Notes: a model not told the origin generated them from the sequence alone. DNA of 64,000 nt from CAVXFL01 sp963761015 (GCA_963761015.1 CAVXFL010000016.1:310001-374000), one strand, 5' to 3'; numbered from the stretch's first letter, positions 39,053 to 48,214 are shown. Program-made: numbers and translations.

Positions 39053-40158
39053 TGGCTGAGGCTTGGATCGCCGGCCGCGACGCGCCACTCGACGACGCGG
39101 TCGCCGCCGCCGCCTCGCTCCTGCAAATCAGCCGCTGCGCCGTCGTCGCGGGTCTCGGCACCGATATCGCCGGGGTGGAAGCCGCGATTCTGCTCGCGCG
39201 GCAGTTGGGCGGGGCGTTCGATCACATGCACGCCGCCGCCGCACTGCGCGATCTGGACGTGATGCGCGAAGCCGGCTGGATCGTCACCTCGATGCCGCAG
39301 GCGCGGGCGCTGGCCGATCTGGTGCTGCTGGTCGGACCTGGGCCGAGCCGGTCCTGGGATGAACTGGCCGAGCGAATGCGCCTGGGATCGCCACCGGCCT
39401 TGGCGCCGGATCGGCCGCGCCGCGTGGTCCGGCTGTGCCCGGGACCGGAAAAGGCCGCCGCGAAACTGGGCAGTGCCGATGTCGAAACCATCGGCGGCGG
39501 AATCGATGAATTGCCCGTACTGTTGGGCGGGCTGCGCGCGCTTGTGGCCGGCCGACAACTCGGTGATTTGGGGGCGCACGCGGCGGCGATTACCGCGTTG
39601 GCCGAAGCTTTGCGCGACGCGCGCTACGGCGTCGCCGTCTGGTCTGCGGCCGATCTCGACGCGCTCAGCGTCGAAATGCTTTGCGGCATCATCGAGGAGT
39701 TGAACCGGCGGACGCGCTGCGCCGGCTTGCCCTTACCGCCGGAGGACAACGCCACCGGCGTGCTGCAAGCCGGATGCTGGCGCGCCGGGTTTCCGGTTCG
39801 CGTCGGATTCGGCCGCGGCAAACCCGAACACGACACCTGGCGCTTCGATGCCGGGCGCATGATCGCGAGCGGCGAGGCCGACGCGGCGGTTTGGATCTCT
39901 GCGTTCACCCCGGAAGCGCCGCCGTGGCCAGACCGCGTTCCGTTGGTCGCGCTGGTGGCCGAGGGCGCCAGCTTTCCCATTCCCCCGGAGGTTGTGATCG
40001 TGGTGGGTCGTCCGGGAGTCGATCACGATTCGGTAGTGTTCGATGCCCATCTCGGTGTGCTGGCTGCGAAAGCGGCCCCTGCGCCACGGCAAATCCCGAC
40101 CGTCGCGGACGTGCTTGCCCGGATCGCCGGTGCCTTGCCCGGAGCAGTCCCGTGCTGA
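39052..40158 (+). CDS. fhcB: formyltransferase/hydrolase complex subunit B
   Basis: 368 residues from the ATG at 39052. Homologue of the catalytic B subunit of archaeal formylmethanofuran dehydrogenase. Landmarks: VVAGLGTDIAGVEAAILLARQLG, then NRRTRCAGLPLPPEDNATG and LQAGCWRAGFPVRVGFGRGKP. In bacteria FhcB carries no W/Mo cofactor, and the complex hydrolyses formyl-methylofuran to formate without a redox step. It overlaps fhcA by 7 bases. Confidence 0.92.
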   Translation: MAEAWIAGRDAPLDDAVAAAASLLQISRCAVVAGLGTDIAGVEAAILLARQLGGAFDHMHAAAALRDLDVMREAGWIVTSMPQARALADLVLLVGPGPSRSWDELAERMRLGSPPALAPDRPRRVVRLCPGPEKAAAKLGSADVETIGGGIDELPVLLGGLRALVAGRQLGDLGAHAAAITALAEALRDARYGVAVWSAADLDALSVEMLCGIIEELNRRTRCAGLPLPPEDNATGVLQAGCWRAGFPVRVGFGRGKPEHDTWRFDAGRMIASGEADAAVWISAFTPEAPPWPDRVPLVALVAEGASFPIPPEVVIVVGRPGVDHDSVVFDAHLGVLAAKAAPAPRQIPTVADVLARIAGALPGAVPC

Positions 40159-41768
40159 CCCGCATCGCCGGCGGGCGCATCGTCGATCCGGCAAACGGCC
40201 GCGACGAAACCGGTGATCTTTGGATCGAGGACGGCCGCATCGTCGCGCCGCCCGGCCCCGGCCGCGCGGCCGATGTCACCCACGACGTCTCCGGCACGAT
40301 CGTGCTTGCGGGCGCCATCGACATCCACTCGCATATCGCCGGCAACAACGTGAACACGGCGCGGCTGCTCTTGCCCGATCTTCGAGACGACCGCGGCTGG
40401 TTCGCCGGCGCGCCGATCAGCGAGGATATCGGCCGCCTCTATGCCGCGATGGGCTTCACCACCGTCATCGAGCCGGCAATCTCCCCCAATGTGGCGCTGC
40501 ACGCGCATCTCGAACTTTCCACCATCCCCTGCATCGACAAGGGCATCCTGACCGTTCTCGGCAACGACGAGTACCTTTTGCGGCTGCTGCGTGGGGGCGA
40601 GAGCACCGCGGCGCTGGCCGACTACGCCGGCCGCATTCTGACGGGTAGCCGCGGGCTCGGTGTGAAGGTGATCAATCCGGGCGGCTCCGCGGCGTTCAAG
40701 CGCAACGCGCGCAGTTTCGGGCTGGACGACGAGGTGCCCGGCTACGGCGTCTCCTCGCGCGCCATCATCCAGGCGTTGCAGAAGGCCGTCACCGCGCTCG
40801 GCATCCCGCACCCGGTGCATCTGCACTGCAATAATCTCGGGCTTCCGGGCAATGTCGAGACCGCGCTCGCCACGATCGAGGCGGCCGGCGACCTGCCGCT
40901 GCACCTCGCGCATCTGCAATTCTATGCCTACGGCACGGAGGGAGAGCGAAAATTTTCGTCGGCCGCCCCGAAATTGGCCGAGGCGGTGAACGCGCGGAGA
41001 AACATTACCGCTGATGTCGGTCAGGTCATGTTCGGCCAGACCGTCACGATCTCCTCTGACACGATGCGGCAGTTCAATGCGCGCCCGCAGGCGCATCCGC
41101 ACAAATCCGTGGTCATGGAATTCGATGGTAACGGCGGCGGCATCACGCCGTACCGCTATCGCCGCAACAATTTCTTCAATGCCGTACAGTGGGCCGCCGG
41201 GCTGGAGCTGTTCCTGCTGATCGACGATCCCGCGCGCCTGCTTTTCACCACCGATCATCCGAACGGCGCGCCGTTCACGAGCTACCCCGACCTGTTCGCG
41301 CTGCTGATGGATCGCGACTTGCGCGCCGAGTGGATTGCCACGGTGCCGCAGGAGGCAATGTCCGTCTGCACGCTGCCGTCGATCCCGCGTGAATATACGT
41401 GGCCGGAAATCGCGACGATGACGCGCGTCGCGCCGGCGCGCCTGCTCGGGCTTTCGGATCGCGGACATCTGCGGCCGGGCGCCCGCGCCGACATAGCGGT
41501 CTACCGTCCGCAACCGGACATGCCCGCGGTGTTTCGCAACGCCGATTTGGTATTCAAGGAGGGCCGGCTGATCGCCCGCCGTGGCGAAATCGTCGAACGT
41601 GCTTTCGGCCGCGCATGCACGGTGCAGCCCGGATTCGACGCCGCCATTGAAAAACGGCTCGCCGCGTTTTTCGACGATCTCTATGGCGCCCCGCACACCG
41701 TTTTCGACGTGCCCGCGCACGCGATCCCTCACGCCGATCCGTTCGAGGCTGTGCCGTGCCGGCAATGA
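40152..41768 (+). CDS. fhcA: formyltransferase/hydrolase complex subunit A (amidohydrolase)
   Basis: 538 residues from the GTG at 40152. Metal-dependent amidohydrolase that releases formate from formyl-methylofuran. GAIDIHSHIAGNNVNTARLL provides the first HxH, then HPVHLHCNNLGLPGN, LHLAHLQFYAYGTEG and TTDHPNGAPFTSYPDLF supply further ligands. The C-terminal barrel ends GHLRPGARADIAVYRP. Its stop overlaps the fhcD start (ATGA). Confidence 0.94.
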   Translation: MLTRIAGGRIVDPANGRDETGDLWIEDGRIVAPPGPGRAADVTHDVSGTIVLAGAIDIHSHIAGNNVNTARLLLPDLRDDRGWFAGAPISEDIGRLYAAMGFTTVIEPAISPNVALHAHLELSTIPCIDKGILTVLGNDEYLLRLLRGGESTAALADYAGRILTGSRGLGVKVINPGGSAAFKRNARSFGLDDEVPGYGVSSRAIIQALQKAVTALGIPHPVHLHCNNLGLPGNVETALATIEAAGDLPLHLAHLQFYAYGTEGERKFSSAAPKLAEAVNARRNITADVGQVMFGQTVTISSDTMRQFNARPQAHPHKSVVMEFDGNGGGITPYRYRRNNFFNAVQWAAGLELFLLIDDPARLLFTTDHPNGAPFTSYPDLFALLMDRDLRAEWIATVPQEAMSVCTLPSIPREYTWPEIATMTRVAPARLLGLSDRGHLRPGARADIAVYRPQPDMPAVFRNADLVFKEGRLIARRGEIVERAFGRACTVQPGFDAAIEKRLAAFFDDLYGAPHTVFDVPAHAIPHADPFEAVPCRQ

Positions 41769-42664
41769 CCCGCAACGGCGTCGCAATCGACGACAGCTTC
41801 GCCGAAGCGTTCGACATGCGCGCGACCGCACTGGTCATCACCGCCGATCACGCGCGCTGGGCGCGCCAGGCGGCGATCAACATGACCGGGTTTGCCACGT
41901 CGGTGATCGGCTGCGGCTGCGAGGCCGCGATCGATGCCGAGATGCCGCCGGAGCGCAGCCCGGACGGGCGACCCGGCGTGCGCGTGCTGATCTTCGCCGC
42001 CTCCACGAGCGAACTGCAGAAGCAATTGCAGAACCGCGTCGGTCAGTCCGTGCTCACCGCGCCGGGCACGGCGTGCTATTCGGGGCTGGACGGGGCCGAT
42101 GCGCTGAAGCTCGGCGATGCGATTCGCTATTTCGGCGATGGCTGGCAGATTTCCAAGCGCATCGAGGGCCGGCATTACTGGCGCATCCCGGTCATGGACG
42201 GCGAGTTCGTCTGCGAAGGCACGACCGGCCTGACGAAGGGCGCGGTCGGTGGCGGCAACCTGCTGTTCCTCGGGCGCGGCAAGGAAGCGACGCTGCGTGC
42301 GGCGGAAACTGCGGCGGCCGCGATCGAGGCGGTGCCCGACGCGATCGCGCCCTTTCCCGGGGGGATCGTGCGGTCCGGTTCAAAGGTGGGATCGAAATAC
42401 AAGGCGCTGCCCGCCTCCACCAACGCCGCCTACTGTCCCACGCTGTTCGGTGCGGTCGATTCGATTCTCGATCGGGACACCGCTTCGGTGCTGGAGATCG
42501 TGATTGACGGGCTCACGCCCGGTGCGGTGGCCGCGGCGATGCGTGCGGGCCTGGCCGCGGCCGTCGCGCTCGGCCCCGAGCAGGGCGCGGCGCGGATCGG
42601 CGCCGGCAATTACGGGGGAAAACTCGGGCGGCACCATTTCCACCTGAAGGATCTGCTGCCGTGA
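41765..42664 (+). CDS. fhcD: formylmethanofuran:H4MPT formyltransferase, complex subunit D
   Basis: 299 residues from the ATG at 41765 inside the fhcA stop; an upstream GTG is possible but less likely. Transfers the formyl group from formyl-H4MPT to the methylofuran carrier. Landmarks: IDDSFAEAFDMRATALVITA, RVLIFAASTSELQKQLQNRVGQ and SKYKALPASTNAAYCPTL. The C-terminus GNYGGKLGRHHFHLKDLL is typical of Ftr. Confidence 0.95.
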   Translation: MTRNGVAIDDSFAEAFDMRATALVITADHARWARQAAINMTGFATSVIGCGCEAAIDAEMPPERSPDGRPGVRVLIFAASTSELQKQLQNRVGQSVLTAPGTACYSGLDGADALKLGDAIRYFGDGWQISKRIEGRHYWRIPVMDGEFVCEGTTGLTKGAVGGGNLLFLGRGKEATLRAAETAAAAIEAVPDAIAPFPGGIVRSGSKVGSKYKALPASTNAAYCPTLFGAVDSILDRDTASVLEIVIDGLTPGAVAAAMRAGLAAAVALGPEQGAARIGAGNYGGKLGRHHFHLKDLLP

Positions 42665-43467
42665 GGTTCACCTTGCGGGCGCAGCCGGATCAGCGGCTCG
42701 ACCTTGCCCCGCTCACGCCCGACCGGCTTGCCGGCATGGACGCGGGTTCGATCGAACGCATCGCCCTGAACACGACCCGCGTCCCGGTCTGCGTCGCCGA
42801 TGTGTTCACGGTTAAGGACGGCGATCCGGCGCGCGTGATCATCGAAGGCGGCTCGTCGCGCTTCGACAATGTGGGCGAGACGATGAGCAGCGGCGAACTG
42901 CTGTTGGAAGGCGACGCCGGGATTCGCGCCGGGCGCGCAATGTCCGCCGGTCGCCTGGAGATTCGCGGCAACGCCGGTCCCTGGGCTGCCTCCGGTCTGC
43001 GCGGCGGCCGGATCGAGATCGCCGGCGATGTCGGCGAGCGCCTGGGCGGCTCGCTGCCGGGCGAGCGGACCGGCATGGCGGGCGGCATGGTGGTCGTCCG
43101 CGGCAACAGCGGTGAGCGCGCCGGCGACCATCTGCGACGCGGCACGATCGTCGTCGAGGGCGACGCCGGCGCCAGCCCCGCCAGCCGCATGATCGCCGGC
43201 ACGGTGATCATCTGCGGTGCATCCGGCAAGCTGCCAGGCTACCTGATGCGCCGCGGCACGCTCGTTCTGGGCCGGATTGCCGGACCGTTGCCGCCGACCT
43301 TCGTTCCCGTCGGCGGGCGCGATCTGCTGTTCTTCGGATTGCTCGCCCGCGCGCTGGAGCAACTCAGCCCGCGCGCCGCCGCCTTGCTGCGCGGCCAATC
43401 GCAGCGCTTCGCTGGCGACATGGCGGTGCTGGGCAAGGGAGAAGTTTTCGTGACAAAGCTGCCCTAG
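42661..43467 (+). CDS. fhcC: formyltransferase/hydrolase complex subunit C
   Basis: 268 residues from a GTG overlapping the fhcD stop. A right-handed beta-helix of GXXGXXXG-type repeats (GDAGIRAGRAMSAGRLEIRG, then AGGMVVVRGNSGERAG and further copies), as in FwdC and the glutamate-synthase C-terminal domain. It is a structural subunit bridging A and B. It ends the operon pterin dehydratase-fhcB-A-D-C. Confidence 0.93.
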   Translation: MRFTLRAQPDQRLDLAPLTPDRLAGMDAGSIERIALNTTRVPVCVADVFTVKDGDPARVIIEGGSSRFDNVGETMSSGELLLEGDAGIRAGRAMSAGRLEIRGNAGPWAASGLRGGRIEIAGDVGERLGGSLPGERTGMAGGMVVVRGNSGERAGDHLRRGTIVVEGDAGASPASRMIAGTVIICGASGKLPGYLMRRGTLVLGRIAGPLPPTFVPVGGRDLLFFGLLARALEQLSPRAAALLRGQSQRFAGDMAVLGKGEVFVTKLP

Positions 43468-43513
43468 CGCTGGCGAACTCCTGCAACGCCGGCAAAAAAG
43501 CCGATCAGGCAAG

Positions 43514-43539
43514 GGAATAAACCTCGCAACGAAGCGTCT
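43514..43539 (+). promoter_or_regulatory. ECF-type promoter upstream of the sigma factor
   Basis: GGAATAA at 43514-43520 and CGTCT at 43535-43539, 14 bases apart. This resembles promoters recognised by ECF sigma factors (GGAA-type -35, CGTC-type -10). It lies 100 bases before the sigma-factor start. A close match occurs before the YceI gene at 44960-44986, which suggests autoregulation and a shared regulon. Confidence 0.55.
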
Positions 43540-43638
43540 GAACCCATTGGACATGGCGGCCAAGCCGGTGCGACGCGCTATGCCATGTAGCCCTGGGCTC
43601 GGACGCCCGGTTCGCGCGGGAGTTGCTGAAACGGCGCC

Positions 43639-44148
43639 ATGTCGAGTGTGCTCGCCAGGATGGAGTCCTGTGTGCCGGCGTTGCGCCGCTATGCGTCGGC
43701 GCTGCTGCGCAGCCGCCAGGACGCCGACGATCTGGTCCATGACTGTCTGGTGCGCGCGCTCGAACGGCTGCACACGCGGCACGAGGATGTGGAGATGCGG
43801 ATCTGGCTGTTCGCCATCATGCATAACCTCTTCGTCAGCCAACGACGGAAGGCCAACGTCCGCGGCCGCGCGGCCTCCCTGGACGGCGACGAAGCGGAGC
43901 CCGGCTTGCGCGCCACTCAGGACGACCGGCTGCACTGGCACGATACGGTTCGCGCGCTCAACAACCTGCCCGACGAACAGCGCGCGGTCCTGCTGCTGGT
44001 CTCGGTGGAAGAGCTTTCCTACGCCGAAGTGGCCCGCGTGCTCGGGATTCCGGTCGGCACGGTGATGTCGCGGCTGGCACGGGGGCGCGAACGCCTGCGC
44101 CAATTCACCGGCCACCAAGCCCGGCCGGTGCTGCGGAGGGTGCAGTGA
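43639..44148 (+). CDS. ECF-family RNA polymerase sigma factor
   Basis: 169 residues. Region 2 is LLRSRQDADDLVHDCLVRALERL (binding of the -10 element), and region 4 is LPDEQRAVLLLVSVEELSYAEVARVLGIPVGTVMSRLARGR with the helix-turn-helix. No N- or C-terminal extension. It is coupled by a 4-base overlap to the next gene, whose N-terminus looks like an anti-sigma factor. Confidence 0.92.
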   Translation: MSSVLARMESCVPALRRYASALLRSRQDADDLVHDCLVRALERLHTRHEDVEMRIWLFAIMHNLFVSQRRKANVRGRAASLDGDEAEPGLRATQDDRLHWHDTVRALNNLPDEQRAVLLLVSVEELSYAEVARVLGIPVGTVMSRLARGRERLRQFTGHQARPVLRRVQ

Positions 44149-44930
44149 GCACGCCGGAACGGCCAATCTCCGAGGACGATCTGCACGCCTATGTCGACGA
44201 TCTGCTTGACCCGGCCCGTCGATCCTCGGTGCTGCGATATCTCGAGCAGAACCACGCCGCGGCCGAGCGCGTCGCCGCATATGTGGCGCAGCGCGATCAG
44301 CTTCGCGCCGCATTCGCGCCCATTGGGCTGGAGCCGGTTCCCTCCGCGCTCAATCTCGCCCGGTTGGTCGACGAGCGCCTGGCGCGGCGGCACGCGCCGT
44401 GGCGCGTCGCGGCGGCCGTCGCGCTCGCGATCGGGGCGGGGGGTGCCGGCGGCTGGCTGGCGCGCTCCGCGATGGGGCCTCCGGCGATGACCGGCATCGC
44501 TGCCCTGGAACACGAGGCGGCCGCCAGCCATCTCGTCTATGCGACCGATCCAAGCTGGCCGGCCGAACTCGGGGCCGCCCAGCGCGACGGCCTGACACGC
44601 TGGGAGTCCAGCTGGCTCAACCACCCAATCGGGTCGCCGGACCTTGCGGCGCTCGGATACCGATTCATCGGCGGCCGGCTGGTCGCGACCGGGAACGGCG
44701 CGGCGGCGCTGCTCCTTTACGAGAATAGCGGCGGTTCACGACTCTCGATTTTCGCGCGCCCGATGCGCCGGGACCGCAGCACGCCCATCCTGGCGCTGGA
44801 CATCGGCAATCTCGACGGCTGCGCCTGGATCGACAAAGGCATCGGCTATGCGCTGATTGCCGACCAGCCGTACAAGGAGCTGGTGCGGATGTCGCGGTTC
44901 GTCCGACTCCAGCTCGACGGGCGAACGTAA
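44145..44930 (+). CDS. transmembrane anti-sigma factor
   Basis: 261 residues. The N-terminal 80 residues (ISEDDLHAYVDDLLDPARRSSVLRYL) fit the cytoplasmic anti-sigma domain that clamps ECF sigma factors; the usual zinc-binding HxxxCxxC is absent. One membrane helix follows (about 88-108, VAAAVALAIGAGGAGGWLA), then a periplasmic sensing domain ending MSRFVRLQLDGRT. The overlapping sigma gene supports the role. Confidence 0.87.
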   Translation: MSTPERPISEDDLHAYVDDLLDPARRSSVLRYLEQNHAAAERVAAYVAQRDQLRAAFAPIGLEPVPSALNLARLVDERLARRHAPWRVAAAVALAIGAGGAGGWLARSAMGPPAMTGIAALEHEAAASHLVYATDPSWPAELGAAQRDGLTRWESSWLNHPIGSPDLAALGYRFIGGRLVATGNGAAALLLYENSGGSRLSIFARPMRRDRSTPILALDIGNLDGCAWIDKGIGYALIADQPYKELVRMSRFVRLQLDGRT

Positions 44931-44953
44931 GCGATTTGGCGTAAGCGATTTGG
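44926..44953. repeat. 13-bp direct repeat before the second ECF promoter
   Basis: CGTAAGCGATTTGG occurs twice in tandem (period 13) across the end of the anti-sigma gene and the start of the intergenic region. It resembles the tandem duplication at the cca start, as a simple local duplication. Confidence 0.6.
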
Positions 44954-44959
44954 GAGAGC

Positions 44960-44986
44960 GGAATAATCGGGACGACTTGTGCGTAT
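44960..44986 (+). promoter_or_regulatory. ECF-type promoter upstream of yceI
   Basis: GGAATAA at 44960-44966 and CGTAT at 44982-44986, 15 bases apart, close to the element before the sigma gene. It lies 23 bases before the chosen YceI start, so the transcript leader would be short. Together the two sites suggest the sigma factor drives both its own operon and yceI-cytochrome b561. Confidence 0.5.
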
Positions 44987-45008
44987 ACGTATGGAGGAGC
45001 CGATCCGA

Positions 45009-45608
45009 ATGCCATTCCCCCGGACACTTGCGCTGAGCTTGATGCTGGCATTCCTGAGCGGAGCCCCGGCATCGGCGGCAACATCGGTCTACCGGATCGA
45101 CCAGCGCTACGGCACGATCGCGTTTTCGGTGACCAGCCTCGGGCTGTTCAGCACCGAAGGCCGGTTCAGGCGCTTCCAGGGCGAATTGCTGCTCGATCCC
45201 GAGCATCCCGAGCGGACCCATGTGGAGGTTGCGATCGATGCCAATTCAGTCGATATGCCGCTCGCCAACGAAGAGGATATGCTGCGCTCGGCCGGCTATT
45301 TCGACGTCGCCCGTTATCCGCGGGCGCATTTTGCCAGCACTTCGGTTGAAGCGCTGTCGCCAAACCATTACCGTGTGCACGGCACGTTGCGGATTCGCGG
45401 CGTTACCGATCCGATAGACCTCGACGCGGTCGTGACGCACCGTCATTTCGACCAAGCGAGGCAGATCGAGGTCGCGGATTTCGACGTGACCGGGAAATTG
45501 CGGCGCTCGGCTTTCGGAATGCGCGCCGATCAGATGATGGTTTCGGATATTGTCGGACTGCGCATCCACATCCACATCACGGTCCCGCTGGCGCCGCGCG
45601 CCGGCTGA
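45009..45608 (+). CDS. YceI family periplasmic lipid-binding protein
   Basis: 199 residues from the ATG at 45009, preceded by GGAGGAG. Signal peptide MPFPRTLALSLMLAFLSGAPASA, then the YceI lipocalin-like barrel: YRIDQRYGTIAFSVTSLGLF, VEVAIDANSVDM, MLRSAGYFDVARYPRAHF, and DVTGKLRRSAFGM at the end. YceI proteins bind isoprenoid-type lipids and often pair with cytochrome b561, as here. Confidence 0.92.
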   Translation: MPFPRTLALSLMLAFLSGAPASAATSVYRIDQRYGTIAFSVTSLGLFSTEGRFRRFQGELLLDPEHPERTHVEVAIDANSVDMPLANEEDMLRSAGYFDVARYPRAHFASTSVEALSPNHYRVHGTLRIRGVTDPIDLDAVVTHRHFDQARQIEVADFDVTGKLRRSAFGMRADQMMVSDIVGLRIHIHITVPLAPRAG

Positions 45609-46146
45609 GCCGCCGGCGAGTTGGAGTTGCGCGCAGCGCCGCCTGCATTGGGCGATCGCGGCGCTCGTCGCATCCGGCGCGGCGATCGGCGTCTACATGG
45701 TCGCGCTGCCGTTCGAGCGGTTGCTGCTGAAATTCCTGCTCTATCAACTGCACAAAACGATCGGGATAACCGTGCTGATCCTCGCGCTGGTGCAGATCGT
45801 GTTGCATCGCCGACGCGGCCGGCCGGCTTGGGAAACCGACATCGCGGACTGGCGGCGGTCGGCCGCGAGTGCCGTGCACTTCGCGCTGTTCACGCTGCTG
45901 CTTCTCGTGCCGGTTCTCGGCTATTTGACGGCCGCGACCGCGCCGGCGCGGATTCCCACGCTGTTCCTCGGCGTCGTTCCGATTCCGCACATCGTCGGCG
46001 TCAGCCGCTTCTGGTTCGGCATTTTGCGGCGGGCGCATCTGGTGTTTGCGATCCTGATTCTCGCGCTGGCCGGGGTTCATGCGCTCGCGGCGGTGACACA
46101 CCATCGGCAGGGCAGACGCGTCCTCGTGAGGATGTGGCGGGGCTGA
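45550..46146 (+). CDS. cytochrome b561-type membrane diheme protein
   Basis: Four membrane helices with His ligands in RRLHWAIAA, LYQLHKTIG, RRAHLVFAI and GVHALAAVTHH, the pattern of bacterial b561 quinol or superoxide oxidases. The open frame starts at a TTG at 45550 inside the YceI end; the first helix begins near 45640. No ATG exists before the first helix, so the true start is unclear. It is probably cotranscribed with yceI. Confidence 0.85.
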   Translation: MSDCASTSTSRSRWRRAPAEPPASWSCAQRRLHWAIAALVASGAAIGVYMVALPFERLLLKFLLYQLHKTIGITVLILALVQIVLHRRRGRPAWETDIADWRRSAASAVHFALFTLLLLVPVLGYLTAATAPARIPTLFLGVVPIPHIVGVSRFWFGILRRAHLVFAILILALAGVHALAAVTHHRQGRRVLVRMWRG

Positions 46147-46215
46147 GCCGCGGCTTGCGCCAAAGCTCGGCGCGCGCTCATCATCCGGGCCGAGCAAAAC
46201 TCGTCTGAGGCTGAT

Positions 46216-47037
46216 ATGACGGAACCAAGACCCGGCTTGCGTCTCCAAGGCAAGGTGGCGGTCATCATCGGCGCCGGGCAGGGGCCGGGCGAGGGGCTCG
46301 GCAACGGCCGGGCCACCGCGATCCGGTTTGCGCGGGAGGGCGCGCGCATCCTGGCGGTGGATCGCGACCGGCCCTCCGCCGAGGAGACCGCCGCCATGGC
46401 CGCGCGCGAGGGCGGCGAATGCACGGCGTTCGAGGCCGACGTCACGGTCGAGTTCAGCCTTGCCGATGCCGCTGCCGCCGCGCGTCGGCGCTGGGGCCGG
46501 ATCGACATTCTGCATTACAACGTGGGGGTCAGCCTCGGCGGCGGGGACGCGCCGCCGCTGGAGATCACCGAGGAAGCGTTCGACCGCATCAGCGCCATCA
46601 ACCTGCGCGGCTACGTCATGGCCTGCAAGCACGCGCTGCCGATCATGCGCGGGCAGAAGAGCGGCGCCATCACCAGCATCTCGTCGCTGGCCGCCTGGGC
46701 CGACTACCCCTACGTCGCCTACAAGGCGACCAAGGCGGCGATGATCGCCTACACGCAGCAGATCGCGATCCAGAACGCGCCGTTCGGCATCCGCGCCAAT
46801 GTCGTTCTGCCCGGGCTGATCGACACACCGATGGCGGTCGATACGCGCGCCCGCGCCTGGGGCCGGTCGCGGGCCGATGTGGCCGCCGAGCGCGACGCGA
46901 AGGTGCCGTTGCGCGGACGCATGGGTTCGCCCTGGGACGTCGCCAATGCGGTGCTGTTCCTGGTGTCCGACGAGGCCGACTTCATCACCGGCGTGGCGTT
47001 GCCGGTCGACGGCGGCTCGCTGGTGCGGATCGGCTGA
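46216..47037 (+). CDS. SDR family oxidoreductase
   Basis: 273 residues. The Rossmann loop is GAGQGPGEGLGNG (an extended glycine loop), followed by the usual NNAG position as YNVG, the catalytic SISSLAA Ser and PYVAYKATKAA with the YxxxK pair. The C-terminal GVALPVDGGSLVRIG is typical. Substrate unknown. The non-canonical YNVG in place of NNAG is odd but occurs in divergent SDRs. Confidence 0.82.
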   Translation: MTEPRPGLRLQGKVAVIIGAGQGPGEGLGNGRATAIRFAREGARILAVDRDRPSAEETAAMAAREGGECTAFEADVTVEFSLADAAAAARRRWGRIDILHYNVGVSLGGGDAPPLEITEEAFDRISAINLRGYVMACKHALPIMRGQKSGAITSISSLAAWADYPYVAYKATKAAMIAYTQQIAIQNAPFGIRANVVLPGLIDTPMAVDTRARAWGRSRADVAAERDAKVPLRGRMGSPWDVANAVLFLVSDEADFITGVALPVDGGSLVRIG

Positions 47038-47052
47038 GCGGCGACGACGCGC

Positions 47053-48175
47053 GTGTCGACGCCACCGCTCGACAAATCGGCCTTCATCGGCACGGCCGAC
47101 GTCGCGCACCTCGCCTCCGGGGGCGAGAGCCCGTTCCTGCACAGCCATCTCGGCGCGATCAGCCGCTTCATGCAGGACAAAAGCACCGGTATGCCCGGCC
47201 GCGAGCGTATGTTCGCCACGCTCGCGCGGCTGAAAGCGCGATTGGCGGAGTTGCTGAACGCCGATGCCGCAGAGATCGCCTGCCTCGCCAGTGCCTCGGA
47301 GGGCCTGTTCGTCGCCGCGCGCGGCATCGACTGGCGCGACGGTGACAACGCGGTGGTCGCGCTCTCGGAATATCCCTCGGTGCTGCACGCCTGGCGCGCC
47401 ATTCCAGGCATCGCGATCCGCGCGGTCGGCCGCGAGCCCGTGGTAACGCTCGACGACATTCGGGCCGCCGTGGACGACCGCACCAGGCTGATCGCGGCGA
47501 GCCATGTCAGCTATCTCACGGGCGCCCGGTTCGACCTGGCCGCCTTGCGCGAGATCGCCAACGAGGTCGGCGCCCGGCTGGTCGTCGACGCCTCCCATGC
47601 GCTCGGCGTCGTGCCGGTCGATGGACGCTGCTGCGACGCGATCGTTTCCTGCTCGTACAAATGGATGCTGGGCACGCACGGCATCGGCGTCTTTTACGTG
47701 AACACCCGCCGGTGGCCGGATTCTCGCCGCCCCCTGGATCGGCTGGCATTCCATCGAACCGGAGCCGGACTGGCGGCGGCGCGAGACCGTTGTGATCAAG
47801 TCCACGATCGAGCGGTTCGAGATCGGCAACCCGAGTTTTATCAGTGTCTACGTCCTGGAGAACGGGCTGGCGACGCTGATGCGGGCCGGCATCGACCGCA
47901 TCGAGCGGCACGTTCTGAACCTTGGTGGCATCCTCCGCGGCCGGCTGCTCGACCTGGGCTTGCCGGTCCTGACGCCCGAGGCGTCCGAACGCCGGGCCGG
48001 CAACATCTGCGTCGCGCTGGATGAACCCGAAATGCTGGCAGCGCAATTACGCGCGCGCGGCGTTCTCACCTGGGGCGCTGACGGACGGATCAGGCTTTCA
48101 GTCCACGGCTACAACGATGCCGCCGACATCGACCGTGCCGTTGCCGCCCTGAATACACTGACGCCGAAGCATTGA
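47053..48175 (+). CDS. class V aminotransferase/cysteine desulfurase-like PLP enzyme (one frameshift)
   Basis: About 373 residues from a GTG. The PLP lysine is in IVSCSYKWMLGTHGIG. ASASEGLFVAARG binds the phosphate, and VVDASHALGVVPVDG holds the Asp and His over the ring. After VNTRRWP an extra G at 47718-47719 shifts the frame; corrected, it continues ILAAPWIGWHSIEPEPDW and RFEIGNPSFISVYVLENGLATL to the stop. The nearest types are kynureninase-like or selenocysteine-lyase-like proteins. Substrate unknown. Confidence 0.78.
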
Positions 48176-48214
48176 CCACGATCGGCACCGTCACTTCCCC
48201 TGTGACGCATGCGA

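Noticed and set aside
25763..43467. True pseudogenisation of the H4MPT pathway
   Set aside because: The breaks are single-base insertions of the same kind as in unrelated genes, and coding continues perfectly in the new frame, with no other decay.
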